From: Chara braunii
Lineage: Eukaryota > Streptophyta > Charophyceae > Charales > Characeae
Length of the DNA: 50,373 nucleotides
Reading direction: 5' to 3'
Assembly: GCA_003427395.1 (NCBI GenBank)
Contig: BFEA01000192.1
Location: 1,448,909 to 1,499,281, forward strand
The position numbers and the translations under genes are program-made. Positions 1 through 10,817 of the stretch are shown here, in pieces (within the stretch, counting starts at the first letter, position 1; every line of letters starts with the position of its first letter). Below the pieces are notes generated by a model. It made no database searches. It was not told where the DNA came from and saw nothing but the letters and a program-made list of their open reading frames with translations.

Positions 1-1576
1 CTGCAACATGCACCATGCCAGTGGTGGGGAGCACAAGGGCAGGAGCTGACCTAAAAAAAAAAAAAAAAACATGATATACAATTGGAACACAAAAGTTTTT
101 CTTTTTCGAAATTCGAGTTGAAATGGTACACGTTGTATTCAAACACAACGCACACGTGTTCTATTCGAACTGCGCTTCTATTTGAGAAAAACTGTGGCGG
201 ACCCACCAGGTGTCGTGCTCCACCTGGGATAGAGATGGAGATGAGGGATGAGGGTGGAAAAAGATGACACAGTCCAACTCCCACGCAAGACTCCAACGCA
301 CGTACTCAAAACTGTGCGAATCTAGAATGATCCCAAGTACAGACTCTGGCTGTGGTATACCCCAGGGGACTGACTGGTACCGACAAAGGTATCGGCCTGG
401 ACTGGACTACCCCGAATACGACACAGGTTGTGAGAACAAGCCATGGGGCTGGTCTCACAGGCCAACCAGAGGTCTGCTACATGATCCTCGACCTGTGATG
501 GATCGCCTAGATACAAACACGCTTCCACCAAAAAGCAGAACTCTACCAAAGAAAAGCAAACCCAATTATTATAGGATGCGGAGCAAGCTCCATGTTGAGT
601 TTATGCGATGCATCCTAGGTAAGAAAATATCGCACAAACAATAATATCATAGCTAACAACCTAAGTGGAAGCAGAAAGCAACTAACTAGTATACATGTCA
701 TAGGAAATCAGAAAGTAATGACAACTAAATCCTAGAATGTTGGAGGCAGAGACCTCAGTCTGAGAGCAACAAAACAATAACAAGACAACCATATGTCACA
801 GGAAGGGTGTGCCGCATACCACAGGGGGACGGTCTCTAAGGATGGCAAATACATCCTAGGGAACTCCTAGGGGCATCCACACATAATGACAAGGAGACAC
901 ATGTCATCAGGCTCAACGAGGGTAGGGAACCGGGAGTGACCAAAACCAATGACCCTAACAGATAGACCATCAGGGCGGGTAATGCTCGACTAAAGGGGTG
1001 ACCGCTATGTAAGGTTAACCATGCAAGGAAAAAAGGGAGTCTGGTATACTGGACGCACCTAGATGAAGCATGCAAGGCTGCCTAACTAGGGCATGAGGGT
1101 CGACAGAGGGTAGAAAAAGTGATGGGTAAGGGAATCATGCAAATGACTCCTTAAGTGAGGGAAGTCAGAGCTAGATCCGTAAGTTGGGAAGCCAGAGCAA
1201 CGCTACGGTCCAGATGCCTATGCATATACCACGAGAGTGCCCAACTCAGAGGAACCTGGGTAAGGGAGACCATCAGGCAATACAACCAGGCTACTGTACA
1301 GGGTAAAGTGATAAGAGAATGACGACGTTTGAAGTAGGCAGAACTGATCGTGATGAAGTCCGTGGAGTTGCCAATGACGTCCATGAAGAGAAGTCCGGAA
1401 TGTCGTCGAGGAAGAGCTACAACGTCAACGAGTTGAAGTAGAAAAATTGGAGTGGATGGAGGACTGAGAAGTCAAAGACCTGGAAAGAGAAGTCAGAGTT
1501 AATCGTTGTATCGAGCATAACGACGACGAGTGCGCTGTGGATGCTCAGAAGCATCTGGCTGCAGCTGAATGTCTGC
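1..1576. other. Left flank, no gene recognised
   Basis: I see no recognisable coding region here. The longest open stretch, 264-644 on +, shows no family motif. A run of 17 A lies at 53-69. The segment is downstream of the minus-strand chromovirus chromodomain at 1577-2143, so by position it should hold that element's 3' non-coding part and possibly its 3' LTR. I could not find a polypurine tract or LTR ends to prove this. Confidence 0.4.
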
Positions 1577-2187
1577 CTAAGATGGAGCAGGCTCCCCTTC
1601 AACGATCTCCTCAGCCGAGGGAGAAGGAAAAGGGTCAGTGGGCTGAGGAGGAGCCGTAAACTCAGCACGGCAGGCACAGTCATAGGCACGCACCAACATG
1701 CGAGCGTGCCGCAAGTGCTCGAGGGCCTCCCAAGTAGCCTCCTCATTAGGGTAACCCTTCCAATGTATGAGATACTCAATGTGCAGAGGGTTGTCATCGG
1801 TGACTCGACGAACAATGATATATGAAACGAGGAACTCCTTGTGGTCTTCCACCATGATGGGTGGAGGGCGCTCGTATGGTCGTCCAATGAAATGCTCAGA
1901 CGGTCTGTAGTAGAGACGCAGTAACGAGACGTGGTAGATATCGTGCACACGAGCCTGGCATAGGTAGTCGGGCAACTTCACACGAAAGTTGACCAGGTTA
2001 GATGCCGTATCAGAACCGACGGCAAGGAAAATGCAGCATGGGCCAAAGAAGCGATGTCGAAACTTGCGAAGCGTGTCCACTTTGAGCTGTAAGTGGCGGG
2101 CGTCGACAAGCACATCATCACTGACTTTGAATGGATGATCCATCCTCGATCAGTTTTTATATGCGGCCATGCGAGTCTGGGAAAGGG
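1577..2187 (-). pseudogene. Chromovirus (Ty3/gypsy) pol, integrase C-terminus and chromodomain
   Basis: The minus-strand frame runs from 2187 through an in-frame TGA just upstream of the Met at 2143, and then stays open for 188 codons. The first part has the integrase tail pattern KVSDDVLVDARHLQLK followed by a GP-type beta region (RHRFFGP). The second part is a chromodomain with YLIHWKGYPNEEATWEALEHL-like aromatic cage residues (Y, W, W). In chromoviruses this domain is thought to bind modified histone H3 and guide integration. The rest of the same pol lies at 37459-39245. The 35-kb element between them interrupts integrase, and the frame continues correctly when one copy of the target duplication is removed. 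Relic, not functional. Confidence 0.88.
2184..2187. other. Target-site duplication, left copy (AGGG)
   Basis: These four bases directly precede the TGTCG end of the left LTR. The bases after the right LTR (37459-37462) are ACGG, a 3/4 match. A 4-bp duplication also restores the chromovirus reading frame across the insertion, which supports the assignment more than the short match does. Confidence 0.6.
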
Positions 2188-2788
2188 TGTCGGAGCTGAC
2201 ACCCTAACAAGGGTATCCGCTCATGATTTTGTAGTCGACACAACGTTGGCACCAACAAATAGGCTGAAGACGGCTAAAAACGAGAAATGAGGCAAATCCC
2301 TCAATTGTTATGATCGAGGAAGTTTTGCCAGCGCAAGCGCCGAAACACGGCGCGCACAGACTAGAGTCGATGGTCAATTTTTTTTGAATAATCGCCTGCC
2401 TTGTCGTGGCAAACGCCGAGGAGGTAAAGATTAGGGGATTGGAATTCTGAATGACCACGCACGCCCCTTTGATCCGCGCAAAGACTGGAGAAGGATTAAT
2501 AAATTAAACCGCCGACCACAAAGGCCGGAAGGTTAGTCTAACGGAAAGGGAGTCGCGCAGGATGCGGCGATGGCACACCAAGTCAGTAGGCTCCGGCTAA
2601 AGCATCAAAGTACGAGCATGCCTTATGACCAGGGCAGCCGAGAGGGGCCTGCTGCCTACTATACTAGACAGCGACGGCTGGTAAAAGACCCAAACCAACC
2701 TTAGAAAACTGGTTGTGACCCTATTACACCAATAAGCCCGCTCTATACTCTACTTATAGCAAGGTTGCTCCTAATCTAATCGAATTAG

Positions 2789-2863
2789 GAGCTAGCCCAG
2801 TAGGTATAAGTGTGGATTGATATGTTAGGGATTTAGGGATCAAGTCTCGGACTAGCTCTTTTT
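2789..2863 (+). promoter_or_regulatory. A-box-like inverted-repeat segment ending in T5
   Basis: GAGCTAG (2789-2795) pairs with CTAGCTC (2852-2858), which is followed by five T. Inside, TAGCCCAGTAGG at 2793-2804 fits the Pol III A-box consensus TRGCNNAGYNGG. A B-box is only weakly suggested (GGATCAAGTCT). The arrangement of 70 bp, paired ends and a T-run resembles a small Pol III unit, but no cloverleaf forms. Counterparts occur at 28762-28844 and, in the second element, at 44621-44708. Confidence 0.35.
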
Positions 2864-2905
2864 GCAGCCCGCCCGACCACCACTTCGAGCTGCCCTGAGG
2901 AGATA

Positions 2906-2976
2906 GGACTCGAACCTGTGACCTCAAATTCGAGAGTTGTTACGGTTAAGCCCGTTGTGACAGTCGGCACAACGGG
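2906..2976 (-). promoter_or_regulatory. Antisense B-box-like motif and CCCGTTGTG hairpin
   Basis: The minus strand of 2906-2916 reads GGTTCGAGTCC, a perfect Pol III B-box. Next to it, CCCGTTGTG (2951-2959) and CACAACGGG (2968-2976) form a 9-bp stem with an 8-base loop. Both recur in the right LTR near 28887-28957 with small changes. A related sequence is at about 44530-44590. No complete tRNA is present. Confidence 0.35.
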
Positions 2977-3021
2977 GTAGTTAGCAGTTAGAGTCTCCCT
3001 TTCGTTTTTATTTTTATTTGT

Positions 3022-3025
<4 letters not shown>

Positions 3026-3061
<36 letters not shown>
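3026..3061 (+). repeat. Poly-T run (36 T), left LTR only
   Basis: The right LTR reads straight from GTCAG to TTGGGCACC at the equivalent point (about 29004). The T-run was therefore gained in the left copy or lost in the right copy after insertion. Confidence 0.9.
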
Positions 3062-3063
<2 letters not shown>

Positions 3064-3379
3064 TTGGGCACCGTGGGTTATCTCCGCTGCATCACCTTTT
3101 GTAGATTTACCTCCTAATCCCGGGTAGGTTCAACGAAAGTAATATGAACCACATGTCGGGAGAAGGAAGCCGGAGGAGTAAGGGGCTAGGCGAAAAGAAC
3201 AGCAACAAACGCACAGCCCAGTAAGCGAGAAAACGGACTAAGTAGGGAGTCAGGGTGCAGGCGTGAGCATTCGTGAATGCGCAAGCGAATGCGAGAATAG
3301 CAGATGCTAGCGTGGGCCTTTGTAGACATACGAGTAAGCACGAACGAGCGGTTTGCGCTATCGTGCGAGCACACAGGAA

Positions 3380-3605
3380 GCGAGTAGGGGAAGGGAAGGG
3401 AGAAGTGAAGGAAGGGGAGAAAAAGAGCGAGAAGGGGGTGAGAAAGGAAGGAAAAACTTAGATGAGGGAAAGGAGAGTGAGCTCGACGGTAATTGAAGCA
3501 GAGAGGAAGGGACTAGACCAGGAAAGGAGGAAGGAGAGAGAGAAAGACGAAGAAGAAGAAGTAGACAAGGGGGAAGAAGAAGCAGGAAAAAAAGGGAGGA
3601 GGAAA
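3380..3605 (+). repeat. Purine-rich tract of the LTR
   Basis: Long GGA/GAA-rich stretch, repeated at about 29336-29555 in the right LTR. It yields Lys/Glu/Arg-rich open frames, but a small indel shifts the frame between the two copies, so I do not call a protein. A pyrimidine counterpart in the opposite orientation is at about 43850-44135. Confidence 0.7.
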
Positions 3606-3904
3606 AACTACTTACCTGATCCTGCAGATAAGTGGACGCAGCATTCCACGCTCGTAGATAGGGGAGACGGAGTTGACATCCCTGAGGATCGGCTTCGGCA
3701 CCCTCATTCCATAAGGGGTGGTTGCGGGTTGACGTGGTTTTTGTTTTCAAGGCCGCCCTCACACGACGAAGCCTTCCAACAAGATAAGGAAGTGCCGAGA
3801 CTCGAGTGAAGACTCAGCATTTCGTCGCCATCCGAGGAGCATTGTGGGCGACGCACCGGCTAACTGGTAAGTCTGCAACCCGCACCTCACCACACGCTAC
3901 ATGA

Positions 3905-3992
3905 ATCGATAGAATGAGCAAATCAAAAAGTGACAGTGTATGTTTCCACGTTTCAGCAGAAGATTCATTCCGTACTGGCTCGTCCTATCGAT
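3905..3992 (+). repeat. 88-bp hairpin unit, copy 1
   Basis: Starts ATCGATAGAATGAGC and ends with CCTATCGAT, giving complementary ends. The middle holds the shared core GACAGTGTATGTTTCC and AGAAGATTCATT. It is followed at once by a TG repeat. Related copies: 4951-5039, 5159-5248, three in the right LTR, and degenerate ones at 43270-43840. Confidence 0.75.
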
Positions 3993-3993
3993 G

Positions 3994-3995
<2 letters not shown>

Positions 3996-4042
<47 letters not shown>
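3996..4042 (+). repeat. TG microsatellite
   Basis: Uninterrupted GT/TG repeat directly after hairpin unit 1. The right LTR has the same repeat at 29941-29987. Confidence 0.95.
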
Positions 4043-4044
<2 letters not shown>

Positions 4045-4950
4045 CATGCCTGTACATGCTCGTACGTATGAAGGATGTGTGTATGTGCGTACTCCCGCCC
4101 CGCGACTCTCTCATGCTATCCCGTTGATCGGGCAAGCCAACCGAATGGGTCTACCCTTTTGGAACGTGAAAATATACATTGTCGAACTCGTGTGTTTGAG
4201 CATGTATGGGAAAGTGTGTGTGTGTGAGGTACATGGTTCGTTATACATTCGCCAAGAGGGTGAGCTAAATGAATCTGTCATTGAGGTTAGTGAAGATGCA
4301 ATGCTGCTTGGGTGTGTGTGAGTATGGAAGCGTGGAAAGGGGAGAAAGACTTGCCTGATTACGAATGACTATAGTCGCGATAGTCAGGCGTTCAAACACC
4401 CCTCATATGACACACTTCACTCCAATTGTATCAGGCCCGGAAAATCACTAGTATACGTTTTACTCTATCTGTGCTATTATCATTATTATTTATTATTATT
4501 TATATTATTATTATTACTATTATTTATCAATGTTATTATTAATGTTACTAGTATTTCTATTAGTAGTCATGGATTCACGATGAACTTCAGGAGTGTCGTT
4601 TGATTCGTTTGTTCGAAAACGAGGGTAAAAAAATGCGCAAAATAGGTGGGAGAAAGGAGGGATCTCGGACGTGAGCAGCAGCCAACGCTAGAGAGAGCAT
4701 ATGCTAGCAAATGCGATCTTATAGAGTGCAAAGGCAGTGCGGTCGTGAAGATAAGGCGGGAGGGGACAAAAGCAAGTATAGGAGGGGGATAAGTATAAAG
4801 AAGTGAGAAAGGAAAAAAGGGAAGGGAGAAAGGTAAAAAGGAGAAGAGGAAAAAGGAGAAGAAGAAGGAGGCGAAGAAGAGAAAGAGGGAAAGGTGAGAG
4901 AAAGAGAGACGACTAAGTCTCCCACCCGCTGCTCGACGCACGCTGTTTGG

Positions 4951-5039
4951 ATCGATAGAATGGGGCAAATCATAAAGTGGCAGTGTATATTTCCCCGTTT
5001 CGACAGAAGATTCATTCCGATTTTTCTCATCCTATCGAT
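4951..5039 (+). repeat. Hairpin unit, copy 2
   Basis: ATCGATAGAATG at the left and CATCCTATCGAT at the right are complementary. The core GGCAGTGTATATTTCC and AGAAGATTCATTCCG match copies 1 and 3. Right-LTR equivalent: 30915-31003. Confidence 0.75.
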
Positions 5040-5158
5040 TGAATGTGTGTGTGTGAGACGGTCATGATTCGACCAAGGAGAGAGAGAGAGAGGCGGTAAG
5101 TCTCCAATCTTGGGCAGTAGCTAAGTCTCCCTCCCGCACCCCTGATGCACGTTGCTAG

Positions 5159-5248
5159 ATCGATAGGATGAGCAAATCGAAAAGTGACAGTGTATATTTT
5201 CGCGTTTCAGCAGAAGATTCATTTCGTTTTTTTGCTCATCCTATCGAT
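5159..5248 (+). repeat. Hairpin unit, copy 3 (18-bp perfect arms)
   Basis: ATCGATAGGATGAGCAAA (5159-5176) is the exact reverse complement of TTTGCTCATCCTATCGAT (5231-5248). It is the best preserved unit of the family. The right-LTR equivalent (31133-31170) has lost its 3' half. Confidence 0.8.
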
Positions 5249-5394
5249 GGAATGGGTACGTGAGTGTATGAGTATGCCGGAGAAAGAGAGAGAGAGAGAA
5301 AGAGAGAGAAGGAGAGAGAAAGGGGGAGGGAGGAAGGAAAAGAGGGTGTGTGTGACGATCCCTGGGTACACGTGGCATTTGCGCGTGCGGGATT

Positions 5395-5719
5395 GAGGAA
5401 GGGAGTGGTGTGAGAGATTTACCTGGTGCGTGAAGCGTGCGGCATTGGCCGCTATCTGCTCGTACTCCCGGAAGAGCTGTTGTCGTCATCATTGTAGATA
5501 TAGGCTAGATAAGATCTGCCATCTGTGATCTGGGCGCCGAGCGCCAAGTAGGAAGTCGACATTGGTGCTTGTTGATGATGAGGAGACTATTCCAGCATTG
5601 TCATTTACGAGTTGTTATTTGGAGGAATTCGTTATGCGATTCTGCTGTGGATTCGAGGTCACGACTGACCGGTCTTCCATATATTTTGATGAAGTTCACT
5701 ATTGCTCATTTTTCTTGCA

Positions 5720-5753
<34 letters not shown>

Positions 5754-5756
5754 TAG
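5395..5756 (+). repeat. LTR module A (GA - TACCTG - GGCGCCGAGCGCC - TTA)
   Basis: A purine stretch leads to TTTACCTGGTGCG. About 110 bp later comes GGGCGCCGAGCGCCAAGTAG (5532-5551), whose GGCGC/GCGCC arms can pair. The module ends in a TTA repeat (about 5724-5756). On the minus strand the CCTG site reads as a splice-donor-like CAGGTAAA. The same order recurs in modules B and D and in the second element. Confidence 0.65.
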
Positions 5757-5799
5757 TACATGTGGTTTTGGCTGCTAGTGGCATCCGTGAGTTAGGGAA

Positions 5800-6379
5800 C
5801 GAGGTTGTGAGTATAGCGAGAGACATACCTGGTGCCGGAAGCATGAGGCATTGACCGCTGTATGCTCGTATTTGGGAGAGTTGTTGTCGTCAACTTTTGC
5901 TTTGTAGTATAGGCTAGTTAGGATCTGACACGTGTAGTCTGGGCGCCGAGCGCCAGATAGAATGTCAACTCTGGTTCGTCGATGATGATGAGGGTGTTAT
6001 TTCAGCGTTGTGAATTATGAACTCGTGATGTGTTTTTTTGGTGATTCTCGTGATGCAATACCTTGGTTGAGTCAAAGTCAGGATTTATCTGGAATCATAG
6101 GTCTGATGCTGTTTTGATATTGCAAGTTATTATTATAATAATAATTATTATTATTGTTATTATTATTATTATCGTTATTATTATTATCATTATTACTATT
6201 ATCATTATTAGTATTATATTATTATTATTATTGTTAATATTGTTATTAGTATTATCATTATTATTATATGATTATTATGGTCATTATTATTATTGTTATT
6301 ATTATTATTATTATATTATTATCGTTATTATTATAAGAATTGTTATTAGTATTATCATTATTGCTATATGATTATTATG

Positions 6380-6424
<45 letters not shown>
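5800..6424 (+). repeat. LTR module B with long TTA/ATC microsatellite
   Basis: It repeats module A. GAGAGACATACCTGGTGCC is followed by TAGTATAGGCTAG, then GGGCGCCGAGCGCC (5941-5954), TGTCAACTCTGGTT, and finally about 300 bp of TTA/ATC repeats (6124-6424). The right LTR has it at about 31750-32342. Confidence 0.65.
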
Positions 6425-6425
<1 letters not shown>

Positions 6426-6612
6426 GGGAGAGAGAGAGAGAAAGTAATCAGTGATGGAACTTGCCTGATTGGTTGAGGCAAGATCTGTTTGTATTTGGAA
6501 GGTTTGTTGCCATTGTCATTCGACACTGTAGTATAGGCAATCCAGGATCTGTCGTTTGTAGTATGGGCACCATAGGGAGAACAACACTTGAGAGAGAGAG
6601 AGAGAGGGAGAT
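6425..6612 (+). repeat. LTR module C, short and degenerate
   Basis: A GA tract, then ACTTGCCTGATTGG, TAGTATAGGC and ATGGGCACCATAGGG in the positions held by CCTG, TAGTATAGGC and GGGCGCCGAG in modules A and B. It closes in a GA tract instead of TTA. The following stretch to 6720 starts again with AACTTACCTGC. Confidence 0.45.
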
Positions 6613-6794
6613 TGGGCGGAAGCCAGGGGAACTTACCTGCAGCCCTGTTACTCCGGCTTCGTCTTCGCGGTACCTGCAGCACAACGCCAACAGTGCCTGG
6701 CCGTAACAGAGAGAGGGAGGTCGTCTTCTTCCTCTTGTCAGTCCACCATCTCCATCTCCCCCTCTAATCAGCTGACTTCGCTAAATCTGCAGAC

Positions 6795-6797
<3 letters not shown>

Positions 6798-6863
<66 letters not shown>
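6798..6863 (+). repeat. GA microsatellite
   Basis: Pure AG repeat of about 66 bp, present at 32712-32779 in the right LTR. Confidence 0.95.
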
Positions 6864-6866
<3 letters not shown>

Positions 6867-7199
6867 GGGGCTTTGGGACCTAACTACAGTTGGATCCAGA
6901 CTCGACATTGGGTTTTAGACGATTGATGAGGGACTATTTGGGACCTGTACCGAAGACCTGCCGTTGACCACATTCCCATCTTCCCCTCCTCTTCGTCTAA
7001 CCCCTCTTCTCTTCATCATTATATGATTGAGGACTGGCGCATTTCTTCCTGTAGGAGTGCCAGACCCCTTCACACCACAGAATGATGATGATGAGTGCTT
7101 AGTCTGCATCGCAACATTGATTGGTTTGACCATAGTTATTATAGACTCCCACTGAGCTATCCGATGCTATGTGAGAGAGGCCGGTATTTGTTATGGTCT

Positions 7200-8345
7200 G
7201 TACCATTACGGTATGAGAGAGAGAGAGAGAAGAAGTAAGGAAGCATAAACAAAAATAGGCAGACGAACAATACGACACAGACAAACAAAATAACATATTA
7301 GACAGACAGACAAACAAATACACAGATAAGCGGACAGACAATAGACAAAACCGACGCAGGCATGCACATACAAGCAGACGCCGAACAATCAAACAAGACC
7401 AAAAACACGTACAGTATCAGACAGAAGCATTTATAAAAAAAAATTGAGGACTGACGAACGCAAACAAGCAGGTAAACAGACAGGCACGAACAGATGGACA
7501 GACAGTGGCAGACAAACGTATGACCAGTGATGGAGGGTGAACAGGCAAAGAGACGAACAAGAAACAGACAGAAGAGACAACCTTTCGAACGGACACAGCC
7601 AGCAGAAGATAGATAGATACGGCCGACCAGGCAAACTGATTTTGACAGACAAGTACACACATACAGGCACTCAGACGTGAGAAAAAATGACAAACACAGA
7701 CTGAGAACCAAATAGATTCGAGCATTTAACCAAACAGACATGGGTAAACAGGCAGATGCCGTCCACTAGACAGACGGCCAGACACAGTGTCTGACAGACA
7801 GACAGATAAAACACAAACAAACAGGCACAGATATACAAACGCAGGTGACCATAACCGATAGACGGACCGACATACACAGTCGAACCAACAGACGGAGATA
7901 TAAGGACAAGCAGACAGCCAGGCCCCGGGGAACAGAGAGCGAACCAAAGTATGATCCTAGACTACGAAAAGACCAGCTGGCCTACCATAAGTTCAGGCGG
8001 ATTGCTCAGTTACTATAAGTGCGGGGGTATGGGTGCACTTGTGCACCATAATGAAGGGCAGAGCACTGGAGCCAAAGCTCCGAGCGAAGGAGAGATACGA
8101 GAAGAAAAGAGGAAGAGATAGGTGTGAACCAGTACAAACAGACACAGTAGGTAGAACAGACAGACAGTTGGACTTCGTCTGTGTGTATAAGTATGAAAAG
8201 AGAGTGAGAGGGTGAGAAACAGGAACAGGTATACAGAGGGACAGTGGCGGACAGGCAAACAGGACCGAAACAGAGAGACGTAGGCAGTCAAACAAACACA
8301 TGCAACTACGCAAACAAACAGACACGGGGGCAAACAAGGCAGGGA
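7200..8345 (+). repeat. CAGACA/CAAACA-rich field
   Basis: Degenerate repeats of CAGACAAACAGGCAGAC-like words, interrupted by unique sequence at about 7930-8130. The minus strand gives long Cys/Leu/Ser-rich open frames (for example 7298-7741) that arise from the repeat and differ in length and frame in the right LTR (33120-34250). I therefore treat it as non-coding. Confidence 0.7.
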
Positions 8346-8757
8346 GAAAGTCAAACATTAGACAACGGCATGGAATATTGTGTTCGTTTGGACTAAAGGC
8401 TTGGACGTTGCCTCGTGAATTCACTGTACCAACCTTATTGGGTGGAATCCCGGTGCCTTTGTGCTCCCTGTTCGTACACAACTACCAGGGTATCTGTGTG
8501 ATTTTGCAACTTGGTTTACTGTACATCGCTCCCATTCATGCTCCTTGTAGATGAGTAATCAACTCATGCTGATTACGTCCCTACTCTTTGGGCACCGAAT
8601 GGTCGGAAGGATGTCTGAGTTACAGTGATCTCGACCGGTTGCCATTTGGGGTGAAGTTCATTGAACCTTACCGTTTAGAAGAAAGGTAAAAACACGCAAA
8701 AAAGGGAGAAAAAGAAGAGGAGGGAAAGATGAAGAAGAAGGAGGAAAACGAAGGGAG

Positions 8758-9260
8758 ACAGTCAGACACACAGTCAAACACAGTCTGGCATGCGGTCAGA
8801 TACACGGTCAGACACGCAGACAACCACACAGACGGACAGAGGGCAACAAGGCAGGATTGACATAACAGACAAACACAGGCTAACAGGCAAACAAACGGAC
8901 AAACACAAACAAAGTGACGTACACTCAGAAAGAGTATATAGAGAGAGACTTACCTGATTGCAGCCCGCAAAAGTTGACATCTTTATACAGCTCGGTTTCG
9001 CTGTGGACGTCAACGACTGCATTGTCAATTCATAGATTGGTAGTAGTTGTATGGTAGTAGTCTGGGTGCCGAGCATCAAGTAGAAGTGAGACCTTGGATA
9101 CTTGTGATGATGATGATAAGAGCAGGCGCTCTTTATCGATCGGATTCAGTTTTCTGGTTCTCCGTTCGGTATAATGTCGGTGTGGTGCTGCTTTCTGGAT
9201 ATTGAAATGATATATGACATTCAATATAATTGTGCATTCTAAAAATGGTCATTATTAGTG

Positions 9261-9298
<38 letters not shown>

Positions 9299-10817
9299 GT
9301 TATTATTATTGTTATTATTATTGTTATTATTATTATTATTTCAGTAATCGTGGCCCCGGCAAGCCTCGGGCCCGCCCTAAGAGAAGGCAGGCCTGAATAT
9401 CCGTGAGAGGCGCCTACCTCTGCAGTGCCTGATGTGGGGCTCAGAGAAGCTGCTGCAGGCTAGTTGGTTGAAGTACAGCCTGTGCGTCACCCTGGGCTCT
9501 CCCAGAAGAGGTAGCTGCGTCAGGCAGGTGAGCCCAGGACATGGGTTGGTGTGTCCAGGGCACATGTAGCATGAGGACGACACATTAAGTGACCACGAGC
9601 CGAAGAGATTGCAACCTTGTCACATCCTCCGTTCGCAGGTGCTGAGTGGGGTGGGTCGCGGTCAGACTGCACGACGCCAGTGGGCCATGGCTAGGCACGC
9701 GGAACAGCAAGCGTGCACCCACATAGGCTTGCAAGCGGGCGCACGGGACATCGAGCATGTGCCCACACGGTCTTGCGAGCAGGCAGGGCAGCAGTTACAC
9801 ACGTGTGGTCTTTAGGATAAGCACGAAGAATAGCAAGCGGAATAAGGAAGTGAAAAGGACAAAGATCTCCAACCAGGTGACACATCAATAAGACGTCCAC
9901 GCTCGCTTGTTCACTGGAAGGCTAATCAGAACATTTGACAAAAAATATAGTACTCCGATATTATTATTATTATTATTATTATTATTGTTATTATCATTAT
10001 CGCGACTATTATTACTATTATCATTATTATTGTTGTTAATACTATAAATAATTACGAGTATTATAGTTATTATTGTCCTATTATGATTATTGTTTTGCTT
10101 ATTACTATTGATATTATTATTATTATTATTATTATTATCATTATTTTCGTTTGTTTACTGTTGATATTCTTAAAACGCCACGAGTTGGGCGGAGGCCGAA
10201 AAGTGAAGAAAGCATGGGGTATTTAGGGAAGAGGGAGACAGGTGTTACGGTGTGATGGTGCCTGCCCCCTCCATCCTTCCCCATCTTTTGCGTTGGTTGG
10301 ATCCTCTAAAACTATCTATCTCTTTGAATGTGATTGGCTGATCACGAGTTTTCACTTACATAATAGTAGTTTCTATTAACTTTAAGTACTCGCAATCAGT
10401 TGCATTGACCATACATCTCCGAATATAGGGCGATTGCGGGAGCTCTGCCGAAGTTCAGGAGGAACTCTCGAGGCAGGGAACCGTGAGGTACTCGTTACCT
10501 AACCCTTCCCATATACCCTTACAGGCTACGCCCTTCTATTGAACTACCTGTATGATTGTATGACATAATGCTTGTACCTTCTTCAGGACTAAGATAATCA
10601 AAAGGGAGGAAGAATATATGATTGGAATAAGAATCCTGCCTGGTGAGATGGAAGGAACCTAAATTAACTAAGAAAGAACCTAGACTGTTTGGACGTGAAG
10701 AAGGAAGTAGGGCGATGGAGGTTCATGTGTGCGCCGTCGTGCTACTTGGGCACGCACTGACTTTACTAAGGGTTGACACTTAGGTACTCATGTGTGAGCT
10801 ACCTTACTATCTGCCAG
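8758..10817 (+). other. 2.06-kb block present only in the left LTR
   Basis: Both LTRs read AACGAAGGGA, then the left continues with this block and rejoins the right at TCGTCGTGAAGGGCAG. The block holds more CAGACA repeats, module D (8930-9345), a stretch at 9346-9950 with no recognisable gene, TTA repeats (9958-10140) and about 600 bp of unique sequence. The right copy breaks inside the first unit of the 70-bp array. The second element contains a D-type module, so I infer loss from the right LTR rather than gain in the left. Confidence 0.75.
8930..9345 (+). repeat. LTR module D
   Basis: GAGAGAGACTTACCTGATTGC, then GCATTGTCAATT, TAGTAGTTGTATGG, GGGTGCCGAGCATCAAGTAG, and a closing TTA repeat. 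The minus strand at the CCTG site is CAGGTAAGT, an exact splice-donor consensus. Its closest relative is at 42740-43140 in the second element, which shares GCATTGTCAATT ahead of the GGGCGTCGAGCGCC core. Confidence 0.6.

Noticed and set aside
264-644. 126-codon + frame at the left edge
   Set aside because: No family motif or supporting signals; opposite to the chromovirus orientation.
2880-2980. Possible antisense tRNA gene around the B-box
   Set aside because: The T-stem mispairs and no acceptor or anticodon arm is found; kept only as a motif.
3358-3809. Lys/Glu/Arg-rich + frame and its minus-strand Ser/Leu shadow
   Set aside because: Low-complexity purine tract; the frame is broken by an indel in the other LTR copy.
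3996-4042. CRISPR-like or regulatory array
   Set aside because: Simple TG microsatellite in eukaryotic DNA; no spacers.
6063-6371. Ile/Leu- or Asn-rich frames across TTA repeats
   Set aside because: Translations of a microsatellite in all frames.
7298-8481. Long minus-strand Cys/Leu/Ser-rich open frames that look like membrane proteins
   Set aside because: They come from CAGACA-type repeats and change frame and length in the right LTR.
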